From positions 1 to 64,000 of the forward strand of contig NZ_SIXF01000017.1 of NCBI RefSeq assembly GCF_004310665.1: a DNA stretch of 64,000 bases. The letters are read 5' to 3'. A model generated the notes under the pieces. That model did not search any database. It saw only the letters and a list, made by a program, of their open reading frames with translations, and was not told the DNA's origin. Shown here one piece after another: positions 9,302 to 18,024 of this stretch (its first letter is position 1; each line of letters begins with the position of its first letter). A program made the position numbers and the translations under genes. The stretch is from Pedobacter kyonggii. GTDB lineage: Bacteria; Bacteroidota; Bacteroidia; Sphingobacteriales; Sphingobacteriaceae.

Positions 9302-11719
9302 TTATTTTTTATTTTTTACATATTTTTCTAACCATTGGTCTTGCTCCCAAAGCATGTGAAGCAAGTTTTCTTTGCCGCGGTAGCTGTGTGCTTCATAAGG
9401 TAAAAATACAAAACGGGTAGTACCGCCAGCACCTTTAATCGCATTGAACAAACGTTCGCTGTTAATAGGAAAAGTGCCTGGGTTATCGTCAGAATCACCG
9501 TGGATTAACAATATAGGCGTTTTAATTTTATCTGCATAACTGAATGGGCTCATTTCGTAATACAACTGAGGTGCCTGCCAATAGGTACGCTCTTCGTTTT
9601 GGAAACCAAAGGGCGTAAGTGTACGGTTATAAGCTCCGCTACGGGCAATACCTGCGGCAAAAAGATTAGTATGAGCCAATAAGTTTGCAGTCATAAAGGC
9701 ACCATAACTATGCCCCCCAACAGCCATACGTTTTTTATCGCCAACGCCTAGCTCAACCAGTTTATTAATAGCAGCTTCGGCATTAAGATGTAGTTGATCT
9801 ACAAAGGTATCGTTAGGTTTTTTACCATCTTTGGCAACAATTGGCATTTCGGCATTATCTAACACTGCATAACCACGGGTTACCCAAAAAATGGGAGAGG
9901 CCCAGCTAATTGTAGTAAACTTGTCTTTCGATCCACGGATCTGTGCGGCATCTGCTGGAGAGTTAAACTCGCGAGGGTAAGCCCAAATTAATGAAGGTAA
10001 TGGTCCGTCTTTGTCTTTGTTGTAACCTTTCGGTAAATACAGGTCGCCCGTTAAATCTACGCCATCGGCACGTTTGTAAGAAATTTTCTGTTTGGTAATG
10101 CCCTCTAAAGATGGATATGGATTAGTGAAATTAGTAATTGGTTGATCGGCGACGCGAAGCACCAGGTTTTTAATAAAGTAGTTAGGTACTAATTTTTGAC
10201 CCTCTTTACGGGTAAGCAAAACCAGTTTATCAGGATTAATTACATCGCTTACATATTCGAAAGTTCCTTCGGCACTGCGCCAGATAATTTCATTCTTTTT
10301 AGTGGTTAAGTCGAATTTGGCTAAGAAAGGCAAGTCTCCTTTTGCTGATGAACCTACTATATTGTTCATTAACAGTTTAGTGCCATTATCAACCGTTTTA
10401 ATTACCTGTCGGCCGTATTTGTTTTTAGTAGTAACCGGAGAGCCTGGATTGCCATAAGCATCTGTTTGGTTACGGCTGTACAATTCTTCTACTTCGCCTG
10501 TTGTAGGGTTGTAACGGCTCACTTTATTGGTTTGTTTGCTACGTAATCCTTCCATAATTAAGGCAAGGTTGGCATCACCCCATTGTACACCCCGGTAACG
10601 GGTCTGTGTTTTAAATAATTCTTTTTCTGTGCCGGTAAAAGGTGCGCTTAGCGCATAAACCGCATCGTGAAAGGGAATATCTTTTTTAATTAAACCACTA
10701 TCCAATGGCTTGCTCCAAACCAGTGTAGCAGGTTCATCGTCCCTCCAATCGAAACCACGCGGTACGTTTTGCGTATTGTCATAACCAGATGGAGTACCCT
10801 CTGAAGAAGGTAGTTCGGCAATAACTTTAATGGTTTTGCCCGTTAAATCAGTAATGGTTACCGTTGATGGAAAACCGTTTGCAGTAACCAAATAAGAAAA
10901 AGGTTTGCGTATGGTTTCGATCATCATGTAATTTTTATCAGGCGATAAACTTGTCGAACCATAAATAGCTGGTTTTCCAATGGCAGTTTCTACACCTGCT
11001 GTATTTTTTACCAATTGCGAGGTTGCGAAAAACTCGAACAATTGTTCGTCAAAAGGTGATTTAATTAAATCCTGAAAAGTGGCGCTTGGTGCAGCTTTAC
11101 CTAGGTTTTGCTGAATGGTTGGCCCTTTTGGCATCAATGGTTTCGTAGGTGCAGCACTTGCTGGCTTAGTTACCGTACGGTAGATAATGGTATTATCATT
11201 TAACCAGGTAAGGCCACTACCTAAAACCACATTTAAAAAAGCCTTATTGGTTTTAACTGCTTTTTTTGTAGCCAGATCAATAATATAAAGATCTACTCCT
11301 TTTTGGGTGGTATGGGTAAAGGCAATTTTATTTTCTGATGGGTTCCAACTAATGTTGCTGGCGTATAATGGAGTTGGCAACCCTGAAACCTGAAACGTTT
11401 GGTTGGATTTGACGTTTTTTAAACTAAAATTGTTGATGTAGGTTTGCCTGCTGGGTGAGTAATTATTTGGATTTAACCTTAATCCTGCAATTCTGTATTC
11501 GGGCAAGGCCAGTTCTTCGACCGAGGGATAGGAGTTGCGCTCGCTAAACAAGATCCATTCTGCTTTGCCATCAATACTTACGCCAGGTGTTGGTTTGGCA
11601 AGTAATAAATCGGCAATTTCTTTTGGCGGTGTTTGGTAGCTTACTGCGTCTTGTGCGGCTGAATTAAGCGAAACACAAGCGCCCGCTATCAATAAATAGA
11701 GGTGTAGTTTTTTTATCAT
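9302..11719 (-). CDS. Secreted S9 family (prolyl oligopeptidase-type) peptidase
   Basis: An 805-residue serine peptidase. I chose the ATG at 11719 because MIKKLHLYLLIAGACVSLNSAAQ is a clean Sec signal peptide; ten more codons upstream would spoil it. The N-terminal two-thirds is a beta-propeller-like region with repeated WNPSENKIAF/LSPDKNYMM blades. The C-terminal alpha/beta hydrolase domain has VGGHSYGAFM with the nucleophile Ser, HGDSDDNPGTFP with the Asp, and YEAHSYRG with the His. The closest subgroup by memory is S9D, related to plant glutamyl endopeptidase. It probably trims peptides in the periplasm. Terminator downstream; monocistronic. Confidence 0.88.
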   Translation of the reverse strand: MIKKLHLYLLIAGACVSLNSAAQDAVSYQTPPKEIADLLLAKPTPGVSIDGKAEWILFSERNSYPSVEELALPEYRIAGLRLNPNNYSPSRQTYINNFSLKNVKSNQTFQVSGLPTPLYASNISWNPSENKIAFTHTTQKGVDLYIIDLATKKAVKTNKAFLNVVLGSGLTWLNDNTIIYRTVTKPASAAPTKPLMPKGPTIQQNLGKAAPSATFQDLIKSPFDEQLFEFFATSQLVKNTAGVETAIGKPAIYGSTSLSPDKNYMMIETIRKPFSYLVTANGFPSTVTITDLTGKTIKVIAELPSSEGTPSGYDNTQNVPRGFDWRDDEPATLVWSKPLDSGLIKKDIPFHDAVYALSAPFTGTEKELFKTQTRYRGVQWGDANLALIMEGLRSKQTNKVSRYNPTTGEVEELYSRNQTDAYGNPGSPVTTKNKYGRQVIKTVDNGTKLLMNNIVGSSAKGDLPFLAKFDLTTKKNEIIWRSAEGTFEYVSDVINPDKLVLLTRKEGQKLVPNYFIKNLVLRVADQPITNFTNPYPSLEGITKQKISYKRADGVDLTGDLYLPKGYNKDKDGPLPSLIWAYPREFNSPADAAQIRGSKDKFTTISWASPIFWVTRGYAVLDNAEMPIVAKDGKKPNDTFVDQLHLNAEAAINKLVELGVGDKKRMAVGGHSYGAFMTANLLAHTNLFAAGIARSGAYNRTLTPFGFQNEERTYWQAPQLYYEMSPFSYADKIKTPILLIHGDSDDNPGTFPINSERLFNAIKGAGGTTRFVFLPYEAHSYRGKENLLHMLWEQDQWLEKYVKNKK

Positions 11720-12087
11720 TTCCAGTTTTTTGTTCGAAATAAGGAACAATCAAATATTGTAAAATTTAACTTATTATCGCGTAACTTCTTATTTACATCG
11801 TGAAGTGGATGCTTTCTTCTGTCATTCTGAAGGTACTGAAGGATCTTTTTAATAAATGACCTTATATCTTTCAGTTCTCACTAATACTAATGTTTTAACC
11901 ATTGTGGAGTTAAGAGAAGTTAAAGATGTGTATACGGCAATCTTTTAACCGCAAAAATAAACACCTGGTAATATAGGAATAAAGATCTTTCGCTGCGCTC
12001 AGGATGACAAATAGATATATCTGTGGCAAAAGAAAAGCGCTCATAATCTACTGTGGATTCAATTCATCATCCATTTTACATCTTCCA
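11720..12087. repeat. Intergenic region with a long imperfect inverted repeat
   Basis: The left arm at 11820-11848 (starting TGTCATTCTGAAGG and ending GGATCTTT) is matched in inverse by 11981-12009 (AAAGATCTTTCGCTGCGCTC then AGGATGACA). The arms are about 29 bases and imperfect, with about 130 bases of AT-rich DNA between. The arm words, TGTCAT(T/C)CTGA and GATCTTT, recur in variant form at 20803-20880 and 24838-24916. No gene seen here. The region also carries the promoters of two divergent transcripts only if the DUF1801 gene had its own terminator; none is obvious. Confidence 0.6.
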
Positions 12088-12504
12088 TTAAGGATACAAG
12101 CTACTTGTGTGGGCTACAGCGTTGATAATCATTTCTTTTAAAACTTCGATATGAATATCGCTCATTTTTTTAAAGTAGATACAGGCTTTAGATGTTTTAT
12201 GTTTACCGAATCTGGAAAGCAATTCTTCCCGATCTTTAAATTGAGAAGATAGATATAAAACTATGGCGTCTTTTCTTGGAGAAAAACCAGCTAATGGTGC
12301 ATCACCTTCCCGGCCGCTTTCATATTTGTAATGGTAACTTCCAAAACCAACAGTGGCATTCCCCCACATTTTAGCTTTGAAACCTGTGGTTAAATTTAGA
12401 ATATCCGACAGGTTAAAACAATCAGCTCTTTTGTTTTCGTTGGGAATGGTGTTTAAAAAGTCTGGAACGCTTAAATCGTTTTCGGTAGTTTTATTCTGTG
12501 CCAT
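12088..12504 (-). CDS. DUF1801 domain protein
   Basis: A 138-residue cytoplasmic protein. The pattern DFLNTIPNENKRADCFNLSDIL, then MWGNATVGFGSYHYKY, then KDAIVLYL and a C-terminal YFKKMSDIHIEVLKEMI matches the DUF1801 (YdhG-like) family. Members are small, soluble and uncharacterised. Length is normal. It is a single gene: a 273-base gap separates it from the divergent HTH gene, and the downstream side is the inverted-repeat region. Confidence 0.8.
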   Translation of the reverse strand: MAQNKTTENDLSVPDFLNTIPNENKRADCFNLSDILNLTTGFKAKMWGNATVGFGSYHYKYESGREGDAPLAGFSPRKDAIVLYLSSQFKDREELLSRFGKHKTSKACIYFKKMSDIHIEVLKEMIINAVAHTSSLYP

Positions 12505-12704
12505 TTCTTTTTTATGATGAATATAAGAATTTGATCAAATAATTTCAATTTCTGCGGTAATTGTATTTAAAGTAATACGTTATTTCTTGGAAAAGGTAGG
12601 TTTGAAAATCACTCATTTTGGGCATATTTCACAGTAATTAGCTGATGTAGTTTGATATATGTCAAAAAATCAACACCTTTTATACAATCTTTTACACTTA
12701 TTCT

Positions 12705-12712
12705 TACATTTG
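12705..12712 (+). promoter_or_regulatory. Possible Bacteroidota -7 element TACATTTG
   Basis: Matches TAnnTTTG about 66 bases before the start of the HTH gene. No TTG lies at the expected distance upstream, so it is a weak candidate. Confidence 0.3.
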
Positions 12713-12778
12713 AATTGTCAATCGTCCCCGATAGCTGATTTAATTATTTTTTCATTTTTTTAAAAATTAATTATCTCA

Positions 12779-13207
12779 ATGACAACACAACAACAACAAA
12801 AACAAGGAGAAATTCTTGAACGCCTGGTGCGCAGAGACCGCATGGGCATCAGTGAGCTTTCAAGGAAACTTAATGTAAGCCGCAGAACAATTTACAACTG
12901 GTTTGGTCAAGACAGAATTGGGCATGAAGTAATTTGGCAGGTAGGCAAGTTATTAGGTCAGGATCTTTCTTCGGCATTTCCAGAAGCTTTCCCCAAGTAC
13001 AACCCCGAATCCATCAATCAAACAGCAGATCCAGGTAAACAAATCGGTTCGGACAATAATTCGGTGTATTTCTGGATGAATAAATACATTCATCTGCTAG
13101 AAAAATACAATGACCTGTTAATAACAGAAGAGCCACAAGAGCTAGATCCAATTAGTAAGGAATTTCCACTTAGAAATAAAAGATCTGATACATTTTTATA
13201 TCAATAA
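12779..13207 (+). CDS. Helix-turn-helix DNA-binding protein
   Basis: A 142-residue protein. After a Q-rich start (MTTQQQQKQGEILERLVRR) a helix-turn-helix occupies about residues 20-45 (MGISELSRKLNVSRRTIYNWFG), of the kind seen in XRE/Cro or transposase-like regulators. The remaining two-thirds is polar with one aromatic helix (VYFWMNKYIHLLEKYNDLL) that could mediate dimerisation. No ligand or enzymatic domain is visible. It is monocistronic and its targets are unknown. Confident as a gene and as DNA-binding, but not assigned to a named family. Confidence 0.75.
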   Translation: MTTQQQQKQGEILERLVRRDRMGISELSRKLNVSRRTIYNWFGQDRIGHEVIWQVGKLLGQDLSSAFPEAFPKYNPESINQTADPGKQIGSDNNSVYFWMNKYIHLLEKYNDLLITEEPQELDPISKEFPLRNKRSDTFLYQ

Positions 13208-13387
13208 AACTAAGTTTTTTGCCAATAGAAATAAGCTAAGTCATCCCGTTAGATTTTTCTTTTTATTTACGTCTTAACTCCGGTCACTTCATTTTCCTAT
13301 CTTCAACATTGTAATATTTTTAGGTATTAGCATCAGGAGCTTTTTAAATTTCTAATTTGGTAACCATCAAATTTTAGAAATGAGCGT

Positions 13388-14503
13388 ATGATGACTACTT
13401 ATCTGATTAGGTGTTTTTTTAGAGCCAATGGCTTTATTCTTTGCTTTTTACTTATTTCCTGCGCTGTTAAAGCACAACAAAAATTAAATGTGGCCGTAGC
13501 AGGGCTAACTCACGATCACGTTTATCTTATCATGAACAGCTATCAAAAAGCTGAAGTGAACATAATTGGTATTGCCGAAAATAATCCTGAGCTAGTTAAA
13601 AGGTTTAAAGACCGCTATAAAATTCCCGATAGCATATTTTATAATAACCTTACTGATTTATTAAAGAAAGAGAAACCTGATGTTGTTTTGGCTTACAATG
13701 CCATAAGCGAACATTTGGCTGTAGTAGAAGCTGCCGCTCCCCTCGGCATATCGGTAATGGTAGAAAAACCGTTGGCAATAACAGTTAAGCAGGCAGAAAG
13801 AATGGCTGAACTAGCAGCACAGTATAAAGTGCATATACTCACCAATTACGAAACTACCTGGTATTCGAGTAATCAAGAACTTTACAAGGATGTAAAGGAA
13901 GCCAATACCATAGGTGCCTTGCGAAAAATAATTGTGCACGATGGCCATCAGGGACCAAAAGAAATTGGGGTAAGTGCTGAGTTTTTAAGCTGGTTAACCG
14001 ATCCCAATCAGAACGGGGGAGGTGCATTGGTCGATTTTGGCTGTTATGGTGCCAATTTAATGACCTGGTTAATGGATGGAAAAGCCCCAATTTCGGTTAG
14101 CGCAATTACCCATCAGATTAAAAAAGATGTTTATCCGAATGTTGATGACGATGCAACAATTTTATTGGAGTACCCATCTGCTACCGGAATTATCGAAGCA
14201 TCGTGGAATTGGCCCTTTAGCATAAAAGATATGGAAGTATTTGGTGCAAATGGATACATGCAGGCCGTTAATGATAAAACGTTAAGGCTGAAGAATAATG
14301 GGAAGGACGAATATAAAATTTATCAGGCTAAAACATCGAAGCCAATTTATTCAAACCATTTAAGTTATCTGTCTGCAGTTTTAAAAGGAGAAATTAATCC
14401 AGTAAATGATTTATCATCACTATCGAATAATTTAATTGTGGTCAAAATTTTAGCGGCTGCGAAAAAATCAGCTCAAACAGGCAAAAAGGTGATTTTAAAA
14501 TAG
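13388..14503 (+). CDS. Exported Gfo/Idh/MocA family oxidoreductase
   Basis: A 371-residue protein with an N-terminal Rossmann domain (KLNVAVAGLTHDHV at about 32-45, EKPLAITVKQAERMAE around 120) and the C-terminal alpha/beta domain with GGGALVDFGCYGANLMTWL, where the NAD(P)-dependent sugar dehydrogenases keep a catalytic His/Asp region. The first ~30 residues (FILCFLLISCAVKAQ) form a signal peptide, so this is one of the exported members common in Bacteroidota; how it would obtain cofactor outside the cytoplasm is unclear. The glycine loop is degenerate (AGLTHDH). Start chosen as the first of two ATGs at 13388; the ATG at 13380 hits a stop after three codons. Confidence 0.8.
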   Translation: MMTTYLIRCFFRANGFILCFLLISCAVKAQQKLNVAVAGLTHDHVYLIMNSYQKAEVNIIGIAENNPELVKRFKDRYKIPDSIFYNNLTDLLKKEKPDVVLAYNAISEHLAVVEAAAPLGISVMVEKPLAITVKQAERMAELAAQYKVHILTNYETTWYSSNQELYKDVKEANTIGALRKIIVHDGHQGPKEIGVSAEFLSWLTDPNQNGGGALVDFGCYGANLMTWLMDGKAPISVSAITHQIKKDVYPNVDDDATILLEYPSATGIIEASWNWPFSIKDMEVFGANGYMQAVNDKTLRLKNNGKDEYKIYQAKTSKPIYSNHLSYLSAVLKGEINPVNDLSSLSNNLIVVKILAAAKKSAQTGKKVILK

Positions 14504-14853
14504 CTACTACATAATAAAAATAGCCACCTGTGCGATGGCTATTGGTGAGGAGAATAGTATCTTCTCTATGGTGTGCCTGCCCTCCGCGGATCTCCCGCTC
14601 ACAGGACTTTTTTATCTTTCTTTATGCTTAACAATTTAGGCAATAGTTGGTTTTGATCCGCAAAATAATTTTGCACATCGTGTGGAAAATGTTAATATCT
14701 CTAAAAACGGATCAAGGATAATCTAAATGTACCGACATGAAATGTTATACACATTTTTGAAATAAAACTTTTTAGCGTGTGCGATGTTTGTGATATGGTT
14801 GCTGCCGATGATATAATTACATCATTTAATGGCAAATTATCAAGCATTAAATC
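14504..14853. other. Intergenic region with terminator-like hairpins
   Basis: Positions 14520-14543 hold ATAGCCA...TGGCTAT, a 7-bp stem with a 9-nt loop just after the preceding stop. At about 14548-14612 follow AGGAGAATAGTATCTTCT and a GC-rich segment (CCTGCCCTCCGCGGATCTCC) ending in CACAGGAC and a run of seven T. The GC-rich block ending in Ts is unlike its surroundings and could be a small structured RNA or a second terminator. Nothing else seen; promoter of the kinase gene not found. Confidence 0.4.
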
Positions 14854-15930
14854 ATGTCCGAACTAAAAAAAGAGCTTTTTTGTAACCTAGGCGACCGCTC
14901 TGCTGATGGGTATTTTATTTTCGATTATACGGAACAAAATTTTTCATACCTCAATAAGTCGATAAGTAACATTTGGGAACTGGGCCTTGATGAAGTTGTG
15001 GCTAAGCCACAATTGCTTTTTGAGCGTGTACACCCTGAAGATTCGGAACATGTAATGTCCTGTTACAAAGAATGCCTTGAAGATGGTACAGAGAAAAAAT
15101 ATGAATTCCGCTTACTGTTTGCCGATAGAGAAAAATATGTGCGGATAATTGTGTTTACCGTTGCCGATGGGGAAGTAAAGCGTTTAGTGGGTACAGTAGA
15201 GGATACCACGATAATGCGCCACAATAAAATCCATATTGAACAAATAAACGCCCGAAAAAATATAACCTTAGAAGTATTGGCACACGATTTAAAAGAACCG
15301 CTGGCCATGATGAAATTAGCTGCCTCATCCATGAAAGATGGCGTTGCCCAAACAGGTAATGAGCAGATGATAAACTCGCTGGCTTTTATTCATGATATGT
15401 GCGAGCGTAACCTGCTTTTGGTACGGAGCATGATTAACCGGGAGTTTTTGAAATCATCGATAGTTGAAATTGGCAAAGAGCGGGCAGATTTGGTCTGGGA
15501 ACTTAGAGATGTGGTTCGTTTTTACAAACGATCGAAACTAGGCAAAATGAAGAATATTAAATTCACAAGTTCTGCCGAACAGATTTATCTGTACCTGGAT
15601 AGTATGAAATTTATGCAGGTAATCAATAATCTAATCTCAAATTCAATAAAATTTACTGCCGATCATGGAAATATTACTTTACATGCCGAGGAATATGAAA
15701 GTACCGTTTTAATTACAGTAGCCGATAATGGGGTTGGAATTCCAGATGAGATGCACGCCGGGCTTTTTGATCATTTGCCCGAAACTTTAAGACCAGGTCT
15801 GAAAGGCGAAGAATCAGGCGGATTTGGTATGGGCATAATCAAATCAATTGTTGAGTTGCACCAGGGAAAAATCTGGTTTAAAAGCAAAATTGGTATCGGA
15901 ACTACTTTCTATATTGAGCTGCCTAAGTAG
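14854..15930 (+). CDS. PAS-domain sensor histidine kinase
   Basis: A 358-residue soluble histidine kinase with no membrane segments. Residues about 15-125 form a PAS fold (PAS_3-like, with VHPEDSEHV and LVGTVEDTT). HisKA follows with VLAHDLKEPL, phosphoacceptor His144. The HATPase domain has NNLISNSIKFT (N box), VADNGVGIP (G1) and GGFGMGI (G2). The signal is sensed in the cytoplasm. The NarL-type response regulator starts 40 bases downstream and is the likely partner. The kinase of NarL regulators is usually HisKA_3; this one has a HisKA type H-box, so partnership is inferred from position. Confidence 0.88.
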   Translation: MSELKKELFCNLGDRSADGYFIFDYTEQNFSYLNKSISNIWELGLDEVVAKPQLLFERVHPEDSEHVMSCYKECLEDGTEKKYEFRLLFADREKYVRIIVFTVADGEVKRLVGTVEDTTIMRHNKIHIEQINARKNITLEVLAHDLKEPLAMMKLAASSMKDGVAQTGNEQMINSLAFIHDMCERNLLLVRSMINREFLKSSIVEIGKERADLVWELRDVVRFYKRSKLGKMKNIKFTSSAEQIYLYLDSMKFMQVINNLISNSIKFTADHGNITLHAEEYESTVLITVADNGVGIPDEMHAGLFDHLPETLRPGLKGEESGGFGMGIIKSIVELHQGKIWFKSKIGIGTTFYIELPK

Positions 15931-15970
15931 CCTTTTTTAATTTTATAACAGTGTAAGTTATATTTGAGTT

Positions 15971-16621
15971 ATGATTAACATTATTCTTGCGGATGATCAC
16001 CATATTATCCGGACCTCACTTAAAGCACTTATAGAAAAACACGAAGGCATCAAAGTTGTTGCAGAAGTATCAGACGGTTTAGCGGTTTTGGAACTTTTGG
16101 AAAAAGGAATAAAAGCTGATATTATTTTATCAGATATTATAATGTCCAGGCTCGATGGAATAGCTTTATCCAGCACCATTAAGGAGCGGGGATACGACAT
16201 AAAAGTAGTTGTATTGTCTATTTTAGATGATGAAAAGTACGCGTCAAATGCCTTTACATCAGGCGCTTTTGCTTACCTGTCAAAAGATATCGAAGAAGAT
16301 GAATTGCTGTTTTGCCTAAAGCATGTAATGAAAGGAAAACGGTATCTTTCTTCTAATTTATGCATCTCCATTTTAGAGCGTTTTAATACACAGTTAAATA
16401 TGCTTTCGCAAAAAATGAATACTGAAATCAACTTTTCTGAACGCGAAATTAATGTATTAAAACTCATCGCTGATGGGTTGACCAATCAAGAAATAGCAGA
16501 CAAATTGTACTTAAGCAGGCGGACAGTAGAGAGCCAGCGAGAAGCTTTAATCAGTAAAACCGGCACAAAAAACTCTGCTTCTTTAGTTCGTTTTGCTATG
16601 CGAAATGGTTACGTAGCCTAG
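15971..16621 (+). CDS. NarL/FixJ-type response regulator
   Basis: A 216-residue transcription factor. The receiver domain (1-120) has acidic Asp8/Asp9, phosphoacceptor Asp55 (IILSDIIMSRLDG) and the conserved Lys in AYLSKDIEED. A LuxR-type helix-turn-helix follows (about 150-210: FSEREINVLKLIADGLTNQE... LYLSRRTVESQREALISKTG). It lies 40 bases after the PAS kinase, in the same direction, so the two are probably one transcript. Targets are unknown; the ECF sigma gene 125 bases downstream is a candidate. Confidence 0.92.
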   Translation: MINIILADDHHIIRTSLKALIEKHEGIKVVAEVSDGLAVLELLEKGIKADIILSDIIMSRLDGIALSSTIKERGYDIKVVVLSILDDEKYASNAFTSGAFAYLSKDIEEDELLFCLKHVMKGKRYLSSNLCISILERFNTQLNMLSQKMNTEINFSEREINVLKLIADGLTNQEIADKLYLSRRTVESQREALISKTGTKNSASLVRFAMRNGYVA

Positions 16622-16746
16622 TATTTTTGATCGTTTTGGGGCAATTTTTTAGTGTTTTAAATAAACCGTAAAAAATCGGGTATTTCTACAAATAACATTG
16701 CATGGTGCTATTTGTTGAATATTTACAATCAGCCCTAAAACGAATC

Positions 16747-17265
16747 ATGGAAACATTAAATTTCAATTGCGACATATACCAATACAGACAACCACTTTTT
16801 GATCGCGCACTAGCTTATACGCGTGATGAAGACGATGCCGCTGATTTAGTTCAGGATACCTTTATGAAAGCGTTTAGGTTTTCGGCTAAGTTTGAAATGG
16901 GAAGTAACGTACGCGCTTGGCTTTTTACAATTCTAAAAAATACCTTTCTTAATCATTATTACAAGGTAAAACGGAAAAATGAAATGATCCAGCAGGAAGA
17001 GGATTTAACTTCCATCCAACTGGTTCCAAGCGCATCAACTAACGGTGGTGCGGCAAAGTTTATGATGGAGGACATTCAAAAGTCATTAAATGCCTTGCCC
17101 GAAGATTGCCGTTTTTGTTTTTGCCGTTATTTTGAAGGTTATAAATATCATGAAATTGCTGCTGAACTTGATATACCATTGGGCACTGTAAAAACCAAAA
17201 TACATGTAGCAAGAGGACTTCTTAAAAAGATGCTTAAAAATTATAAATCTGGGTTGGCTGCCTAA
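16747..17265 (+). CDS. ECF RNA polymerase sigma factor
   Basis: A 172-residue sigma-70 of the extracytoplasmic-function class. Start taken at the ATG at 16747 (METLNFNCDIYQYRQ); the frame extends 15 codons further but those lack family similarity. Region 2 has ALAYTRDEDDAADLVQDTFM and NVRAWLFTILKNTFLNHYYK (-10 recognition); region 4 has LPEDCRFCFCRYFEGYKYHEIA followed by IPLGTVKTKIHVAR (-35 helix-turn-helix). No anti-sigma gene is adjacent, which is unusual for Bacteroidota ECFs of the SusCD type; it sits in a block of two-component genes instead. Confidence 0.9.
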   Translation: METLNFNCDIYQYRQPLFDRALAYTRDEDDAADLVQDTFMKAFRFSAKFEMGSNVRAWLFTILKNTFLNHYYKVKRKNEMIQQEEDLTSIQLVPSASTNGGAAKFMMEDIQKSLNALPEDCRFCFCRYFEGYKYHEIAAELDIPLGTVKTKIHVARGLLKKMLKNYKSGLAA

Positions 17266-17343
17266 CCTTCTCATCGTTTATTCGGTAAATTCAGGTATAA
17301 ATACGCCATGTGAGATAATTAACTTAAACTAGATTTGTTGCAT

Positions 17344-17712
17344 ATGAGCAACGTGCTAGTTAAGAAAATCTTTGTAGTTGATGATGATGAGAACATCCAC
17401 GACATTATAAATTTAATTTTTGAGGAAGAGCATTACCTTATTAAAAGCGTTTTAAGTGCTGATAATTTGGAAGAAGCAATCGCTGATTTCCTGCCTGATA
17501 TTATTTTATTGGATATCTGTATTGGTAAACATGATGGTCGGGATATTTGCAATAAATTAAAGCACAATCCTAAAATAGCTCATTTGCCCATTATATTGGT
17601 TTCGGCTTTAAATATGGATAATTTAGGTTGCTCACCAACTGCCATCATTGAAAAACCTTTTGATATTATGGATCTCCAACAGAAAGTAAAAACTTTGTTG
17701 GATAAAAACTAA
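17344..17712 (+). CDS. Single-domain response regulator (receiver only)
   Basis: A 122-residue CheY-like protein. I use the ATG at 17344 (MSNVLVKKIFVVDDDENIHD); a TTG three codons earlier is possible but unlikely. The acidic triplet is Asp13-15, the phosphoacceptor Asp57 (PDIILLDICIGKHDG) and the Lys of AIIEKPFDIMDL closes the active site. There is no output domain. It probably acts by protein contact or as a phosphate sink for a kinase such as the PAS kinase at 14854. It lies 78 bases after the ECF gene. Confidence 0.9.
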   Translation: MSNVLVKKIFVVDDDENIHDIINLIFEEEHYLIKSVLSADNLEEAIADFLPDIILLDICIGKHDGRDICNKLKHNPKIAHLPIILVSALNMDNLGCSPTAIIEKPFDIMDLQQKVKTLLDKN

Positions 17713-18024
17713 GGTCATTTGAGCAAAAAAAAGGGATAGACTAACAGCCTATCCCTATATCTAAACTCAAACATGCGCTCAAACATGAATGAATCTCCAA
17801 AATTAAACATTTTAGTTTATTATTAGTTTTAAAAAGTAGTGTAAATAGTTAAGACTAGATGTTATGAGGATGTTAAGCCACGCTTAGTTTTACCATCTGA
17901 AATACTTAGTTTCATTTTTGAGTTTTATTGCGGAGATTTATAAAATGAAATTATCATGATTTTCAAAAACCGTACTCCAGATCAATCATGACTGCTTCAG
18001 CATCATTAAAACATATTGATACAG
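17713..18024. other. Intergenic region with one hairpin
   Basis: AGGGATAG at 17732-17739 pairs with CTATCCCT at 17749-17756, just after the receiver gene. The adjoining run of eight A is on the left, so the T-tract is on the minus strand; it may work in either direction. The remaining ~250 bases are AT-rich with no gene and no clear promoter. Confidence 0.5.

Noticed and set aside
12779-13207. HTH gene as a phage or transposon repressor
   Set aside because: No integrase, excisionase or att-like repeat nearby.
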